DNA of 64,000 nt from an uncultured Clostridia bacterium (lineage in GTDB: Bacteria; Bacillota; Clostridia; Christensenellales; Borkfalkiaceae). The stretch is taken from positions 1 through 64,000 of the forward strand of contig CALVST010000005.1 of the NCBI GenBank assembly GCA_944359365.1, read 5' to 3'. Of this stretch, positions 8,001 through 17,149 are shown in pieces (the stretch's first letter is position 1; every line of letters begins with the position of its first letter). The translations under genes and the position numbers were made by a program. Below the pieces are notes generated by a model that worked only from the letters and a program-made list of their open reading frames with translations, was not told the DNA's origin and did no database searches.

Positions 8001-8963
8001 CTACATAGAGATCATCTGCAAGGTTTCGTAAAGCTCGTAATTGAACTTCTTTTTCATGCTGACCGCCTCGATAATATCGAGGTCGATGATCTCGTTCTTA
8101 TGAATACCGACGACGCGGTTTCCGATGCCGTCTTTGAGCAGGCGCACCGCTTTGTTGCCGAACTGCGCCGCGAGCATCCTGTCCGCCATGGAAGGCGAGC
8201 CGCCGCGCTGAACGTGACCGATGGTCGTGCCGCGCACGGAATAAGTCGTCATGGACTGCAGCTTTTTGGAAAACTCTTCGCTGGTGGAAACGCCCTCCGC
8301 CAAAATAATGATGTTGGAGTGCTTGCCGTTCGCGCGGCTCCTGTTGATGCGCAGAACGATATCTTCCATATCGTAAGAAATTTCGGGCACGACGATGATC
8401 TCCGCACCGCTTGCGATACCGGAATACAGGGCAATATCGCCGCAACGCCTGCCCATAACTTCCACGACGCTGATGCGCTCGTGCGAGGTCATCGTGTCGC
8501 GCAGTTTATTGATGATGTCAAGGCAGGTATTCACAGCCGTATCGAACCCGAGGGTATAGTCGGTATATTCGAGGTCGTTATCGATGGTGCCGGGAATGCC
8601 GATGGTAGGAATGCCGTAACCCTCGCTCAGACATTTCGCACCCTTGAAAGAGCCGTCGCCGCCGATGACCACAAGACCTTCTATACCGTGATCATTCAGC
8701 GTTTTTACCGCCTGTTTTTGTCCTTCCACCGTATACATTTCGACGCAACGCGCAGTTCTGAGCATGGTGCCGCCGCGCTGGACGATATCGGAAACGCTTC
8801 GCATCCCCATTTCTTCCATGTCGTCATTGATCAGCCCGGCATATCCTTGATGGATACCGAAAACGTCCATGCCGAAATATTTTGCCGTCCTAACGACTGC
8901 CCTGATGCAGGCGTTCATGCCGGGCGCGTCGCCGCCGCTCGTCAAAACACCGATCCTCTTCAT
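8001..8963 (-). CDS. pfkA: ATP-dependent 6-phosphofructokinase
   Basis: A 320-residue enzyme that makes fructose-1,6-bisphosphate, the committed glycolytic step. The N-terminal TSGGDAPGMN and the GGDGS ATP loop are present, as are the catalytic PGTIDND motif and the effector-site region MGRRCGDIAL. Length equals the bacterial tetrameric enzyme. The start at 8963 fits a GGAGGA site at 8971-8976; an upstream in-frame ATG would place that site inside the gene. It follows dnaE, an arrangement common in Clostridia, but the pyk that usually comes next is found at 34.4 kb. The stop codon is TAG, which shows that TAG is an ordinary stop in this genome. Confidence 0.95.
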   Translation of the reverse strand: MKRIGVLTSGGDAPGMNACIRAVVRTAKYFGMDVFGIHQGYAGLINDDMEEMGMRSVSDIVQRGGTMLRTARCVEMYTVEGQKQAVKTLNDHGIEGLVVIGGDGSFKGAKCLSEGYGIPTIGIPGTIDNDLEYTDYTLGFDTAVNTCLDIINKLRDTMTSHERISVVEVMGRRCGDIALYSGIASGAEIIVVPEISYDMEDIVLRINRSRANGKHSNIIILAEGVSTSEEFSKKLQSMTTYSVRGTTIGHVQRGGSPSMADRMLAAQFGNKAVRLLKDGIGNRVVGIHKNEIIDLDIIEAVSMKKKFNYELYETLQMISM

Positions 8964-9113
8964 AACAAGTTCCTCCAAACGAGGCGCAATGCCCCTTGTA
9001 AAATTTATCCGTATGCCTGCCCATTATAACAGATTTGCAAAAAAAACAAAAGTGTTTTCACGCCATGCGCAAAAAATTTGGCGAAACGTTCATTTTTCGC
9101 AATTTTGGGGAGA

Positions 9114-12100
9114 TTATACCAAAACCACGTCTTTTTCGTCCAAATACAGAAAAAGTTCTTCACGCAGACCGCGGCAGTCGTTCACGCCGGTCAGCTTGTA
9201 GCGCTGTGAACCTCTCTTTATTTTGACCGTCGTCTTTCCCTCGGCATAGTGCGAAAAAAGCGCCACGAAGTCTTCGAACTCCTCGTCGGAAAGGGCGCTC
9301 GCGTTCAGCCAAAGCGCGTGCTCTGCGGGTTTTGCAGGCGTTGCGGCGGCACTCTGCACGGGGGCGGCGTTTCCGTCGTATTCCTTCATCGTATCGAGTA
9401 TGATGACGGGCGCCTTGTCGCTGTCGAGCTGCATCTTGCCCGTAAGATACACGATCTTATCCGTTAAGACGACGTGTTTTATACGGTCGTACACATTGGG
9501 GAAAGCCACGCATTCTATGCTCCCGTACAGATCCTCTACCGTGATGAATGCCATCTGCGTACCCGAACGAGTCGTTATTTTCTTGAACGTGCCGATGATG
9601 CCGCCCATCGTAACGGACGCGCCGTCCGTCTGGTCGGGATACGTTCTGCGCCCCTCTTCGTCTTCCTCATAATTTTGCATCGATTGGCAGGAGAAAGAGC
9701 AGTCTTTGAACGCGTGCATATATCCTTCGAAGGGATGCCCGCTGACGTATACGCCGAGCACCGCCTTTTCGCGGGCGAGTTTATCGTTGTTTTCAAGCTC
9801 GGGGATGTTGGGATAGGTTATATCCGTCACGTCCTCTTCAATGATGTCACCGAAAAGGCTCATCTGCATGCTCAACTTCTGTTTATTGATCTTGTTCGCC
9901 CTGTCAAGCACGCTTTCGTATACGGCGAGCAATTGTGAACGCCGCACGCCGAAACAATCGAACGCGCCCGCAGATATCAGCCCTTCCAACATGCGCTTGT
10001 TCAAGAGCGCCGCACAGCGGAAAACAAAGTCGGGAAAGTTTTTGAACTCTCCGTGTTCGTTGCGCTCCTCGATGATCTTTTCGGTAGCCCCCACTCCCAC
10101 GCCTTTGAGCGCGCTCAGACCGAAGCGGACGGCATCCCCCTGCACCGAGAAATACGCCTTGCTCTTGTTTACGTCGGGCGGCAGCACGGAGATATTTTTT
10201 TCTTTCAAATACAGAATATATTTGGTAACTTCCTCGATCTTTTCAATGCGATTGTTGAGGATCGCCGCCATAAATTCTTTCGGATAGAACCGCTTCAGGT
10301 ATGCCGTGCGGTAAGCGAGGACCGCGTAACAGGTCGCGTGCGCCTTGTTGAAGGCGTAGCTCGCAAAGCTTTCCATATCGCCGAACACCTTTGCTGCGAC
10401 TTCCTTGGGCACGCCGCGGCTGACGGCACCTTCGATGTTGCCCCCTTCGGCGATGTTGCCCGAAATGAATTTTTCCTTCTGAGCCATCAGTTCGGCTTTG
10501 TTCTTTTTACCCATCGCGCGGCGAACGAGGTCTGCCTGCCCGAGCGAAAAGCCGGCAAGGTCTTGGAAGATCTGCATGACCTGCTCCTGATAGATGATGA
10601 CGCCGTAAGTAACTTTCAGGATATGCTCCAACAGGGGCGTATCGTATTTGACCTTGGAAGGATTCAGCTTGTTCTCGATATAGGTGGGGATGTATGCCAT
10701 CGGGCCGGGGCGGTACAGCGCGACGCCCGCGATGATGTCTTCGAGGCAGTCGGGTTTGAGGTCTTTCATGAACCGCTTCATGCCGCCTTGTTCGAGTTGG
10801 AACACGGCGTCTGTATCCCCTTCGGAGATGAGCGCGTATGCCTCGGGATTGTTATAACCGAGCGCGTTGAAGTCGATCTCTACGCCCGTGTCTTCCAAAA
10901 TATAATCGCACGCCTTCTTGATATCGGTGAGCGTCGTCAGCGCCAGAAAGTCCATTTTCAGCATGCCGATGGACTCCACTTCCTTCATGTCGAACTGCGT
11001 GGTGATGTCCTCCCCGTTGCGCGAAAGCGGCACCGCCTCCGCGATGGGTTTGCGGCATATGACAACGCCCGCCGCATGCATGGACGTGTTGCGCGGCATT
11101 CCTTCCAGCCGCAGCGACATATCGATGACTCTTCGCAGCGTTTCGTCCGTTTCGTACAACTCGATAAACTCGTTGTTTTTCTTCTTTTCCTGCTCGTCCA
11201 GCGTCTTTCTGAGTTCTTCCTTCTTGTCCTCGGCAACAGACGGATCTTCGAGCTTTTTCATGATGACGGGTATCTTTCTGCCCAAAAGTTCGGATATCGT
11301 GGACTTCCCGTCCATGATCTTAGTCACGCGGTCCGTTTCGGAATACGGCACGCGCAGTACTCTGCCAACGTCCTTAATTGCCGCTTTCGACGCCAAAGTA
11401 CCGAAGGTTACGATCTGCGCGACATTTTCCGGATGATATTTATTGCGGACGTATTCGATGACTTCGGGGCGGCGCTCGTTACAGAAGTCGACGTCGAAGT
11501 CGGGCATGGTAACGCGGTCGGGGTTCAAAAACCGCTCGAAGAACAGGTCGTATTTGAGCGGATCGATGTCCGTGATGCCGACGGCATAGGCGACGATGCT
11601 CGCCGCGCCGCTGCCCCTTCCCGGCCCTACGGGTATGCCGTGGCGCTTGGACCACTGAATAAAGTCCATGACGATGAGGTAGTACTCCGCAAAGCCCATG
11701 CCGAGTATGATGCCCAGCTCATAATCCGCCCTCTTTTTTACCGCCTCTGTGATCTCGCCGTACCGTTTTTTCAGCCCCTCCCACGTAAGTTTTGTAAGAT
11801 AGTCTTTCGGATCGGAACCGTCCTCGGGCGTATATCCCGGGATGAGCGATTTGTCTTTGATGGGATCGCCGTTGTCTTTCAGGTCGAAACAGGGCTCTTC
11901 CGCGCATTTGTTCGCAATGACGACGGTGTTCGATATCGCCTCGGGCACATACGAAAAGAGCGCTTCCATTTCTTCGGGCGTCTTGAAGTAAAATTCCTGA
12001 GAGCCGAACTTCATGCGCTTGGGATCGTCTATCGTGCGCTTCATCTGAATGCACATGAGCACGTCCTGCATCTCCCAATCTTCTTTGCGTATATAATGCA

Positions 12101-12707
12101 CGTCGTTGGTGGCGACGGGCTGAATGTCGAGCTCTTTGGCAAGCTGCAACAGCAGCGGCAGCACGCGCCTCTGCTCTTCCAATCCATGGTCCTGAATTTC
12201 GATATAAAAATCATCGCCGAAGGTCTCTTTCAGCTCGAGCGCCGTCTGCTTCGCTCCCTCGTAGTCCCCTTTCAGCAACAGCTTCGGAATGCGCCCCGCA
12301 AGGCAGGCGGAAAGGCACACAAGCCCTTCGCTGTGTTCTTTGAGCGTCTTGTAATCGATCCTCGGCTTATAATAAAAACCGTCCACATAGGCGATGGAAT
12401 CGAGTTTGACGAGATTTTTATATCCCTTCTTGTTTTTGGCGAGCAAAATAAGGTGCTCGAAGTCGCTCGTGTTATCCTTGACGGTAAGATCCTGCGTCAT
12501 GTACATTTCGCAGCCGATGATCGCCTGAATATTGTTCTTTTTGCAAAGCTCCGCAAAATACAGCGTTGCGTACATATTCCCGTGGTCGGTGATCGCGAGC
12601 GCCTTGACGCCGTTTTTGACGCAGTGGTCGACGAGGTCGTCTACTTTGCACGCCCCGTCAAGCAGGCTGTATTCGGTATGAAGATGCAAATGCACAAAAT
12701 CCGCCAT
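9114..12707 (-). CDS. dnaE: DNA polymerase III alpha subunit
   Basis: A 1197-residue replicative polymerase of the DnaE type. The PHP domain opens the protein (HLHLHTEYSLLDGACKV) and the polymerase core has GPGRGSGAASIVAY and PDFDVDF, the latter carrying two of the catalytic aspartates. The helix-hairpin-helix (ALKGVGVGATEKI) and an OB-fold (VTMGGIIGTFKKITTRSGT) follow toward the C-terminus. It lies between the crh-like gene and pfkA, on the same strand. In Firmicutes, DnaE works with PolC; polC is not in this window. Confidence 0.95.
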   Translation of the reverse strand: MADFVHLHLHTEYSLLDGACKVDDLVDHCVKNGVKALAITDHGNMYATLYFAELCKKNNIQAIIGCEMYMTQDLTVKDNTSDFEHLILLAKNKKGYKNLVKLDSIAYVDGFYYKPRIDYKTLKEHSEGLVCLSACLAGRIPKLLLKGDYEGAKQTALELKETFGDDFYIEIQDHGLEEQRRVLPLLLQLAKELDIQPVATNDVHYIRKEDWEMQDVLMCIQMKRTIDDPKRMKFGSQEFYFKTPEEMEALFSYVPEAISNTVVIANKCAEEPCFDLKDNGDPIKDKSLIPGYTPEDGSDPKDYLTKLTWEGLKKRYGEITEAVKKRADYELGIILGMGFAEYYLIVMDFIQWSKRHGIPVGPGRGSGAASIVAYAVGITDIDPLKYDLFFERFLNPDRVTMPDFDVDFCNERRPEVIEYVRNKYHPENVAQIVTFGTLASKAAIKDVGRVLRVPYSETDRVTKIMDGKSTISELLGRKIPVIMKKLEDPSVAEDKKEELRKTLDEQEKKKNNEFIELYETDETLRRVIDMSLRLEGMPRNTSMHAAGVVICRKPIAEAVPLSRNGEDITTQFDMKEVESIGMLKMDFLALTTLTDIKKACDYILEDTGVEIDFNALGYNNPEAYALISEGDTDAVFQLEQGGMKRFMKDLKPDCLEDIIAGVALYRPGPMAYIPTYIENKLNPSKVKYDTPLLEHILKVTYGVIIYQEQVMQIFQDLAGFSLGQADLVRRAMGKKNKAELMAQKEKFISGNIAEGGNIEGAVSRGVPKEVAAKVFGDMESFASYAFNKAHATCYAVLAYRTAYLKRFYPKEFMAAILNNRIEKIEEVTKYILYLKEKNISVLPPDVNKSKAYFSVQGDAVRFGLSALKGVGVGATEKIIEERNEHGEFKNFPDFVFRCAALLNKRMLEGLISAGAFDCFGVRRSQLLAVYESVLDRANKINKQKLSMQMSLFGDIIEEDVTDITYPNIPELENNDKLAREKAVLGVYVSGHPFEGYMHAFKDCSFSCQSMQNYEEDEEGRRTYPDQTDGASVTMGGIIGTFKKITTRSGTQMAFITVEDLYGSIECVAFPNVYDRIKHVVLTDKIVYLTGKMQLDSDKAPVIILDTMKEYDGNAAPVQSAAATPAKPAEHALWLNASALSDEEFEDFVALFSHYAEGKTTVKIKRGSQRYKLTGVNDCRGLREELFLYLDEKDVVLV

Positions 12708-12760
12708 ATTCTTTTATCCTCAACGTATTCTTACACGCACATAAAAAGCGCGTTATGCCC

Positions 12761-12782
12761 GAAAAAGGGCGCACTGCGCCCT
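12761..12782 (-). terminator. terminator after the crh-like gene
   Basis: A palindromic stem (AGGGCG 12766-12771 with CGCCCT 12777-12782) is followed on the minus strand by TTTTTC, ending the whiA-crh transcript ahead of dnaE. Confidence 0.7.
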
Positions 12783-12802
12783 CAACGGTAAAAATGATTT
12801 TT

Positions 12803-13057
12803 TCAGTTCAGCTCGGCAATGAATTTTGCCACACCCGAGGCGGCAGCCTTGCCGTCCTGCCCTTCCGCGGCAACTATGTATTCTTCGCCCCCGACGAATT
12901 TCATCGAAACGAGCCCGATGATGCTCTTGGCGTTGGCGCGCTTGCCTCCGCCCTCCACCATAATTTCGCTCTTGTACTTGCAAGCCTCGAAAACGATGCG
13001 CTGCGCGTCGTAAGCGTTGTAGTCATTTTTTTTGTAGATGAATTTCGCCTTATCCAT
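12803..13057 (-). CDS. crh: HPr-like regulatory protein lacking the PTS histidine (Crh type)
   Basis: An 84-residue protein of the HPr fold. The regulatory serine context is intact (ANAKSIIGLVSM, Ser45), the site phosphorylated by HPr kinase. The PTS active site is not: where HPr has a GIHARPA-type motif with His15, this protein has DYNAYDA, with Asn14 in place of the histidine, Tyr for the arginine and Asp for the proline. It should therefore be unable to carry phosphate to sugars and should act only in catabolite control, like Bacillus Crh. It sits 3 bases after whiA, the same order as in Bacillus subtilis, and hprK is 4 kb away. Confidence 0.85.
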   Translation of the reverse strand: MDKAKFIYKKNDYNAYDAQRIVFEACKYKSEIMVEGGGKRANAKSIIGLVSMKFVGGEEYIVAAEGQDGKAAASGVAKFIAELN

Positions 13058-13060
13058 ACT

Positions 13061-14017
13061 CTATTCCTCCCCTTCGAGTTCATCCGCAAGTTTTACGAGC
13101 TTTCTCAGCCTGTGGTTGAGGCAGCTCTTGGAAATATTCAGCCGCTCAGAAAGCTCTTTGAGCGACGCCTCTTTGTCTGCAAGCCGCGCAGCCGCCGTTT
13201 CGCGGAGAGCGTCGTCCAACTCGGAAAGCCCGACAAGCGCGTCTATCCGCTCGATCGCCCGAATCTGCTTTACGGAAGCGAGCACGCTCTTGTCGTAATT
13301 TTTTTGCAGGCAGTTTGCCACGCGGTTGATACGGTTCTTTTCGTCCTTTTTATCCGCAAGGCGGTTGAGCTTTGCGAGCGCGCCCTCCGCGCCCGTAAGG
13401 AACAAAAAATCCGATATGCTTTCGCGGCTTTTCAGGTACACGACGTAAGAGCCCTTTCTCTGCACGCATCTCGCCAAAATTTCGTGCAGCGCCAAAAGTT
13501 CGCAACAGTCGTCCGCAAGAAATTTGTTGGAAAACACGATCTCGAGATGGTAGCCCGAGCGCGTTTCGTCCATTTTCGGCAGGATACAGCTGCCGCTGCC
13601 CAAAAACGCACCCTTTATCCACGCCACTTCGCAGCAGGCATTCTCTACGACGTACTTGTCCACGTTCAGCCGAAGTTCTACGCTGCCCTCGCCGCGCTCC
13701 GCAATGCCGAGCTGCGCAAGGATATACAGCGACTTGTCCGAAAGGCACTGAAACGTAAGCCTGTCGCGCCCGCGCCTTGCGTCCGTTTCCGCCTCGACGA
13801 CTTTCAGCTCCGCGCCGTACAGCTGTTCGAGGATCTCGATGAAAAACGCGGCTACGTCTTCGCTTTCGGTAACGAATTCGAAGCCGATCTCGCTGCCCGA
13901 ACGGATCACGCTGCCCGTCGTGCGAAGGAATGCGGAAAGCGCAGCCGTCTTGCAGCAGGCGTTTTCCAATCCGTTTTTCATGATCTCGCGCTTGATCTCG
14001 CCCGTAAAATTGTTCAT
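13061..14017 (-). CDS. whiA: DNA-binding protein WhiA
   Basis: A 318-residue protein with the LAGLIDADG-like N-terminal domain (FTGEIKREI start; KGAFLGSGSCILPK near residue 130) and a C-terminal helix-turn-helix (LKELSERLNISKSCLNHRLRKL). WhiA controls cell division and sporulation genes in actinobacteria and affects division and chromosome segregation in Firmicutes. Length is as expected. It stops 3 bases before the crh-like gene. The rapZ and yvcK genes that usually precede whiA in Firmicutes are absent; a PHP phosphoesterase gene takes that place. Confidence 0.93.
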   Translation of the reverse strand: MNNFTGEIKREIMKNGLENACCKTAALSAFLRTTGSVIRSGSEIGFEFVTESEDVAAFFIEILEQLYGAELKVVEAETDARRGRDRLTFQCLSDKSLYILAQLGIAERGEGSVELRLNVDKYVVENACCEVAWIKGAFLGSGSCILPKMDETRSGYHLEIVFSNKFLADDCCELLALHEILARCVQRKGSYVVYLKSRESISDFLFLTGAEGALAKLNRLADKKDEKNRINRVANCLQKNYDKSVLASVKQIRAIERIDALVGLSELDDALRETAAARLADKEASLKELSERLNISKSCLNHRLRKLVKLADELEGEE

Positions 14018-14029
14018 ACTCGCTCTTTT

Positions 14030-14806
14030 TTATAAATTCTTCTCTTTAAATTCTGCAAAACGGAAACGGGGCGTTCTGCCGTCGATGTTGTCGATGCGCT
14101 CGCGCGGCACCGCCACGCGGGAAAGAATGTCGTCCACGATCTTCGTGTCGCCCACCCTGTCCGGCGAATGCGCGTCGGAATCTACGATAAACCGCACGCC
14201 CGTCGCCTCGACCTTTTCCAACTGTTCGTCGGAAAGGTGCACCTTTTTTGCGTTCAGTTCGATATAAGTGCCGTTGTCGCGCGCGGCTTTGGCGACTTCC
14301 GCAACGTCGCAAAAGCACAGAAAATTCAGGTGCGTAACGGCGTCTATCGGATACTTTTCGATGCTGTTGATATAAGCGCGCGTATTGTAGCGCATCAGGC
14401 TTTTGCTGCCTTCCTTTTTAAGGATGGTATAAAAGAAGTTCACGAAGAACATATTCCAAAAATCTTTGAACCGCGTAAACTTGACGAAACGGTGTATCCC
14501 CATCAGGAACACGTCAAAATCTTTGTAGTCGTTTACGGTCATATCCGTCCGCCCGAATTCGTCGCAGAGGTTTGCCTCCATGCCGACGTATACCTTCACG
14601 CCCGTCTTTTCGGTCGCCTCGCGGCAGTCTTTGATGAGCTGCGGCACCTTTTTGCGCTTGATGCCGAACGCCATCTGCTCGAATCCGTGGTCGGTTATGG
14701 CGATCTCTTTCAGCCCCTTTTCCTTGGCGGCAAGCGCGTTTTCGAGAACGGTCCCCTTGCCGTGGCTGTATGTGGTGTGTGTGTGGTAATCGCCCGTCAA
14801 TAGCAT
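14030..14806 (-). CDS. PHP-domain phosphoesterase
   Basis: A 258-residue protein of the PHP superfamily (YcdX/histidinol-phosphatase-like). The metal ligands appear in order: DYHTHTTYSHG, ITDHG, GMEANL, and near the end VDSDAHSPDRVGD. These proteins use a trinuclear metal centre to remove phosphate from small metabolites; the natural substrate of this branch is not settled. Its ATG follows directly on the murB stop (TGAATG), so the two are translationally coupled. The murB-PHP pair next to whiA is a recurrent clostridial arrangement. Confidence 0.85.
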   Translation of the reverse strand: MLLTGDYHTHTTYSHGKGTVLENALAAKEKGLKEIAITDHGFEQMAFGIKRKKVPQLIKDCREATEKTGVKVYVGMEANLCDEFGRTDMTVNDYKDFDVFLMGIHRFVKFTRFKDFWNMFFVNFFYTILKKEGSKSLMRYNTRAYINSIEKYPIDAVTHLNFLCFCDVAEVAKAARDNGTYIELNAKKVHLSDEQLEKVEATGVRFIVDSDAHSPDRVGDTKIVDDILSRVAVPRERIDNIDGRTPRFRFAEFKEKNL

Positions 14807-15706
14807 TCAATCATCTCCTATGTACTCTATCTCTTCCGTAAGCAAAACGCCCGAACTCTTCAAAACGGCGCTTTTCACGCGCTCTATGAGTGCGCGCACG
14901 TCCCCGGCGGTGGCATTCCCGCCGTTTATGATAAAATTTGCATGCCGCTCGGAAATGAACGCGCCGCCTTCGCGCGCGCCCTTCATGCCCGCCCGTTCGA
15001 TGAGCGCCCCGGCAGATATCCCCTCGGGGTTCTTGAATACGCATCCCATGCTCTTGCCTTTCGGCAGGCGCTCCCTTTCGGCAAGCACTTCTCTGATGTC
15101 TTCCAATGCCCGCGCGCGGCAGCAATACTTTGCGGCAAGCCTTGCCGACAATATCAGCTGCCCCTTCCCCGTAAAGGCGGTATGTTTGTATTCGAAGGCG
15201 CATTCTTCCTTGGAAAATTCGCGCAAAACGCCCTTTTCGTCGATCGCCGTGACGGACAGCACGCCGTCGCCGAAGTGCCCGCGCGCCGTTCCCGCGTTCA
15301 TGTACACCGCGCCGCCCACGCTCGCGGGGATACCCGCCATAAACGCAAAGCCGCCCAATCCGCTCTCCGCTAGCACCCGCAAGAGCCGCGCCATGCGCAC
15401 GCCGCTTTCGGCGTATACGATATCTTCTTCCGCCGTAACGGCGCTGAGTTTATCGGTAGAAATGACGGCGCCGCAAAAGCCTTTATCGGACGCGAGAACG
15501 TTTGCCCCCGCCCCCAGAGCGATGTACGGAACGCCGTATTTTTGCAGGACGCGCACGGCATTTACCGCCGCGCCTACGCTTTGCGGCCGAAGACACAGCG
15601 GCGCGTTGCCGCCTATGCCCATCGTCGTATGCGCGGCGAGAGAGAACTCTCTTTCCGCGCCGCACCCTTTCGCTTGTTCCGCTACCAGCGAGAAAATATC
15701 CCCCAT
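14807..15706 (-). CDS. murB: UDP-N-acetylenolpyruvoylglucosamine reductase
   Basis: A 299-residue FAD enzyme that reduces UDP-GlcNAc-enolpyruvate to UDP-MurNAc, the second committed step of peptidoglycan synthesis. HTTMGIGGNAPL and LGAGANVLASDKGF bind FAD, GIPASVGGAVYMNAG carries the flavin-side loop, and GKSMGCVFKNPEG contains the serine-type proton donor region of type IIa/b enzymes. Length fits the short (type II) MurB of Firmicutes. It leads the murB-PHP-whiA-crh run. Confidence 0.95.
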   Translation of the reverse strand: MGDIFSLVAEQAKGCGAEREFSLAAHTTMGIGGNAPLCLRPQSVGAAVNAVRVLQKYGVPYIALGAGANVLASDKGFCGAVISTDKLSAVTAEEDIVYAESGVRMARLLRVLAESGLGGFAFMAGIPASVGGAVYMNAGTARGHFGDGVLSVTAIDEKGVLREFSKEECAFEYKHTAFTGKGQLILSARLAAKYCCRARALEDIREVLAERERLPKGKSMGCVFKNPEGISAGALIERAGMKGAREGGAFISERHANFIINGGNATAGDVRALIERVKSAVLKSSGVLLTEEIEYIGDD

Positions 15707-15752
15707 TTTTATCTCCCCTATATTTTACTACAAACGCGCGGTTTTTACAAAT

Positions 15753-16751
15753 CTATACGAGATAATTTCGCAAATTTTTTGCGCCGTTTTCGTCCCCCTT
15801 TAAAACCTGCGCCGCCAATTCCGCAAACGTCTGCCTTGCGGAAATATCTGCAAACGCGGGGAAGGAACAGGCGGGCGATACCTCTTCGAGCGCCGCGAGC
15901 GCGCCCCCTTCCCCTTTATATACGGAAAAATACGGGCTGAGCATCCCTATTGCGGAAAGCCCGCTCTGCACCTTAGGCGACAGGAGCAGGGATACAAAGT
16001 CGAGGCAGGCGTTGTACGTTTGCGCGTCGCCCGCACACACGGCTATATACTGCCAGAGATCGCAAAACTGCCCGAGCGGCTTTGCCTGTATGGAGAACTG
16101 CCTCGTCGCAAAGCGCTGCACATCGCGCTGTGTGCCGAGCATATATTTATACTTTCCGCCGATGAGTGCGGTATACGCCTGTACGGACGGAAGAACGGCA
16201 AAATCGCCGCGCAGTCCTTCCAAAGCGGCGGCGGCAACGGCAAAACCGCCCTTCCCTTCGGAGATAACTGTATTTTCCGCCGATACGTCTGAAAAATCGC
16301 CGTCGGCGGTGAAGAGCATATACCCGCCCCTGCACCATGGGACGGCGTAAGTCTTCGAACCGAGCGAGGCGGCGGCGCACTCGTATTTTTCCAATGGGCG
16401 CGCGATATCGGCGGCAAAGCCGCATTCGCCGCTGAAAGAGAGCATGTCGGGCACGCTGCCGCCCTCGATCGCAATGCGCGCGCTTTCGGGCGTATGCACG
16501 GTGATCATGACGAGGAGCCCCTCGTTTTTTTCTTCGAACGAGCGCGCCTCCCTTTGCAGGAATGACGCGCGCGAACCCTTGCCGCCTTCGAACCCGTCGA
16601 TGTGCCAAAGGCGCAGTACGCCCCTGTACCCCGCGGAGGGCGCCGCCTTCGGGCGCGTCAGCGCGGGATAGGCGAATATAAAACAAAAAGCCGCAAGCGC
16701 CGCAAGCAGGAACGAAAGCGCCGCGGTCAGCCATTTTTTCTTTGCACGCAT
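15753..16751 (-). CDS. orphan extracellular solute-binding-like protein
   Basis: A 332-residue protein with an N-terminal hydrophobic segment (residues about 8-29) and a body resembling family 1 ABC solute-binding proteins: it shows the RLWHIDGFEGG start, a TVHTPESARIAIEGGSVPDM segment typical of that fold, and a late LSPKVQSGLSAIGMLSPY helix. There is no clean lipobox cysteine, so it is probably held by an uncleaved helix. No permease or ATPase gene is nearby, so it may be a sensor or a scaffold, not a transporter component. A TATAAT at 16759-16764 ends only 7 bases before the ATG, hinting at a leaderless message, although the -35 box is weak. Confidence 0.65.
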   Translation of the reverse strand: MRAKKKWLTAALSFLLAALAAFCFIFAYPALTRPKAAPSAGYRGVLRLWHIDGFEGGKGSRASFLQREARSFEEKNEGLLVMITVHTPESARIAIEGGSVPDMLSFSGECGFAADIARPLEKYECAAASLGSKTYAVPWCRGGYMLFTADGDFSDVSAENTVISEGKGGFAVAAAALEGLRGDFAVLPSVQAYTALIGGKYKYMLGTQRDVQRFATRQFSIQAKPLGQFCDLWQYIAVCAGDAQTYNACLDFVSLLLSPKVQSGLSAIGMLSPYFSVYKGEGGALAALEEVSPACSFPAFADISARQTFAELAAQVLKGDENGAKNLRNYLV

Positions 16752-16830
16752 ACAGTGTATTATATTCCGGCGGATCGATTTTAAGACTGCGCGCGATCTT
16801 TCACTCTCTCTTCCAACTGTTATTCAGTGA

Positions 16831-16859
16831 TTGACAATGTCTCTCTTTTGTGCTATACT
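16831..16859 (+). promoter_or_regulatory. strong sigma-A promoter of the small membrane protein
   Basis: A perfect TTGACA (16831-16836) and TATACT (16854-16859) are 17 bases apart. A GAGGTG ribosome site follows ahead of the ATG at 16880. Confidence 0.8.
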
Positions 16860-16879
16860 GAAAAAAAACGAGGTGTGCC

Positions 16880-17095
16880 ATGAGAAAGCTGTACCTGCTG
16901 TTGATGGGCATATTCTTAATGCTGTTCGGCATTTTTGCGGCGGTGATGTACCTTGCGGCTTCGTCCTACTTTTTTGCCGCGCTTGCGATCGCCGCGCCCA
17001 TCGCCGCGATCGTCATCGTCGTCATCGCATTCCTGCCGAAAAAAGTGAAAGAAGACAAAGAAAACCCCGCCATCCGCGAGGAAGAAAAACATTGA
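16880..17095 (+). CDS. small two-helix membrane protein
   Basis: A 71-residue protein with two hydrophobic helices (residues about 4-27 and 31-53) and a charged lysine/glutamate-rich tail (KKVKEDKENPAIREEEKH). It has its own strong promoter, a ribosome site and a terminator, and it is the only plus-strand gene between hprK and the murB run. No family was recognised. It interrupts the otherwise co-directional uvrC-hprK and murB-whiA blocks. Confidence 0.7.
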   Translation: MRKLYLLLMGIFLMLFGIFAAVMYLAASSYFFAALAIAAPIAAIVIVVIAFLPKKVKEDKENPAIREEEKH

Positions 17096-17107
17096 ACAAA
17101 CGCAAAA

Positions 17108-17139
17108 GGGAGCAAAGCGCAAAGCCTTGCTCCCTTTTT
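17108..17139. terminator. bidirectional terminator between the small membrane protein and hprK
   Basis: GGGAGCAA (17108-17115) pairs with TTGCTCCC (17127-17134). Five Ts follow on the + strand and four on the minus strand, serving both convergent genes. Confidence 0.75.
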
Positions 17140-17149
17140 GTTTTGTTAT

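Noticed and set aside
10053..12791. A 912-codon open frame on the plus strand
   Set aside because: It lies entirely antisense to dnaE, which has all its motifs. Such long mirror frames arise from codon bias, and the peptide is His/Arg/Phe-rich with no family resemblance and no ribosome site.
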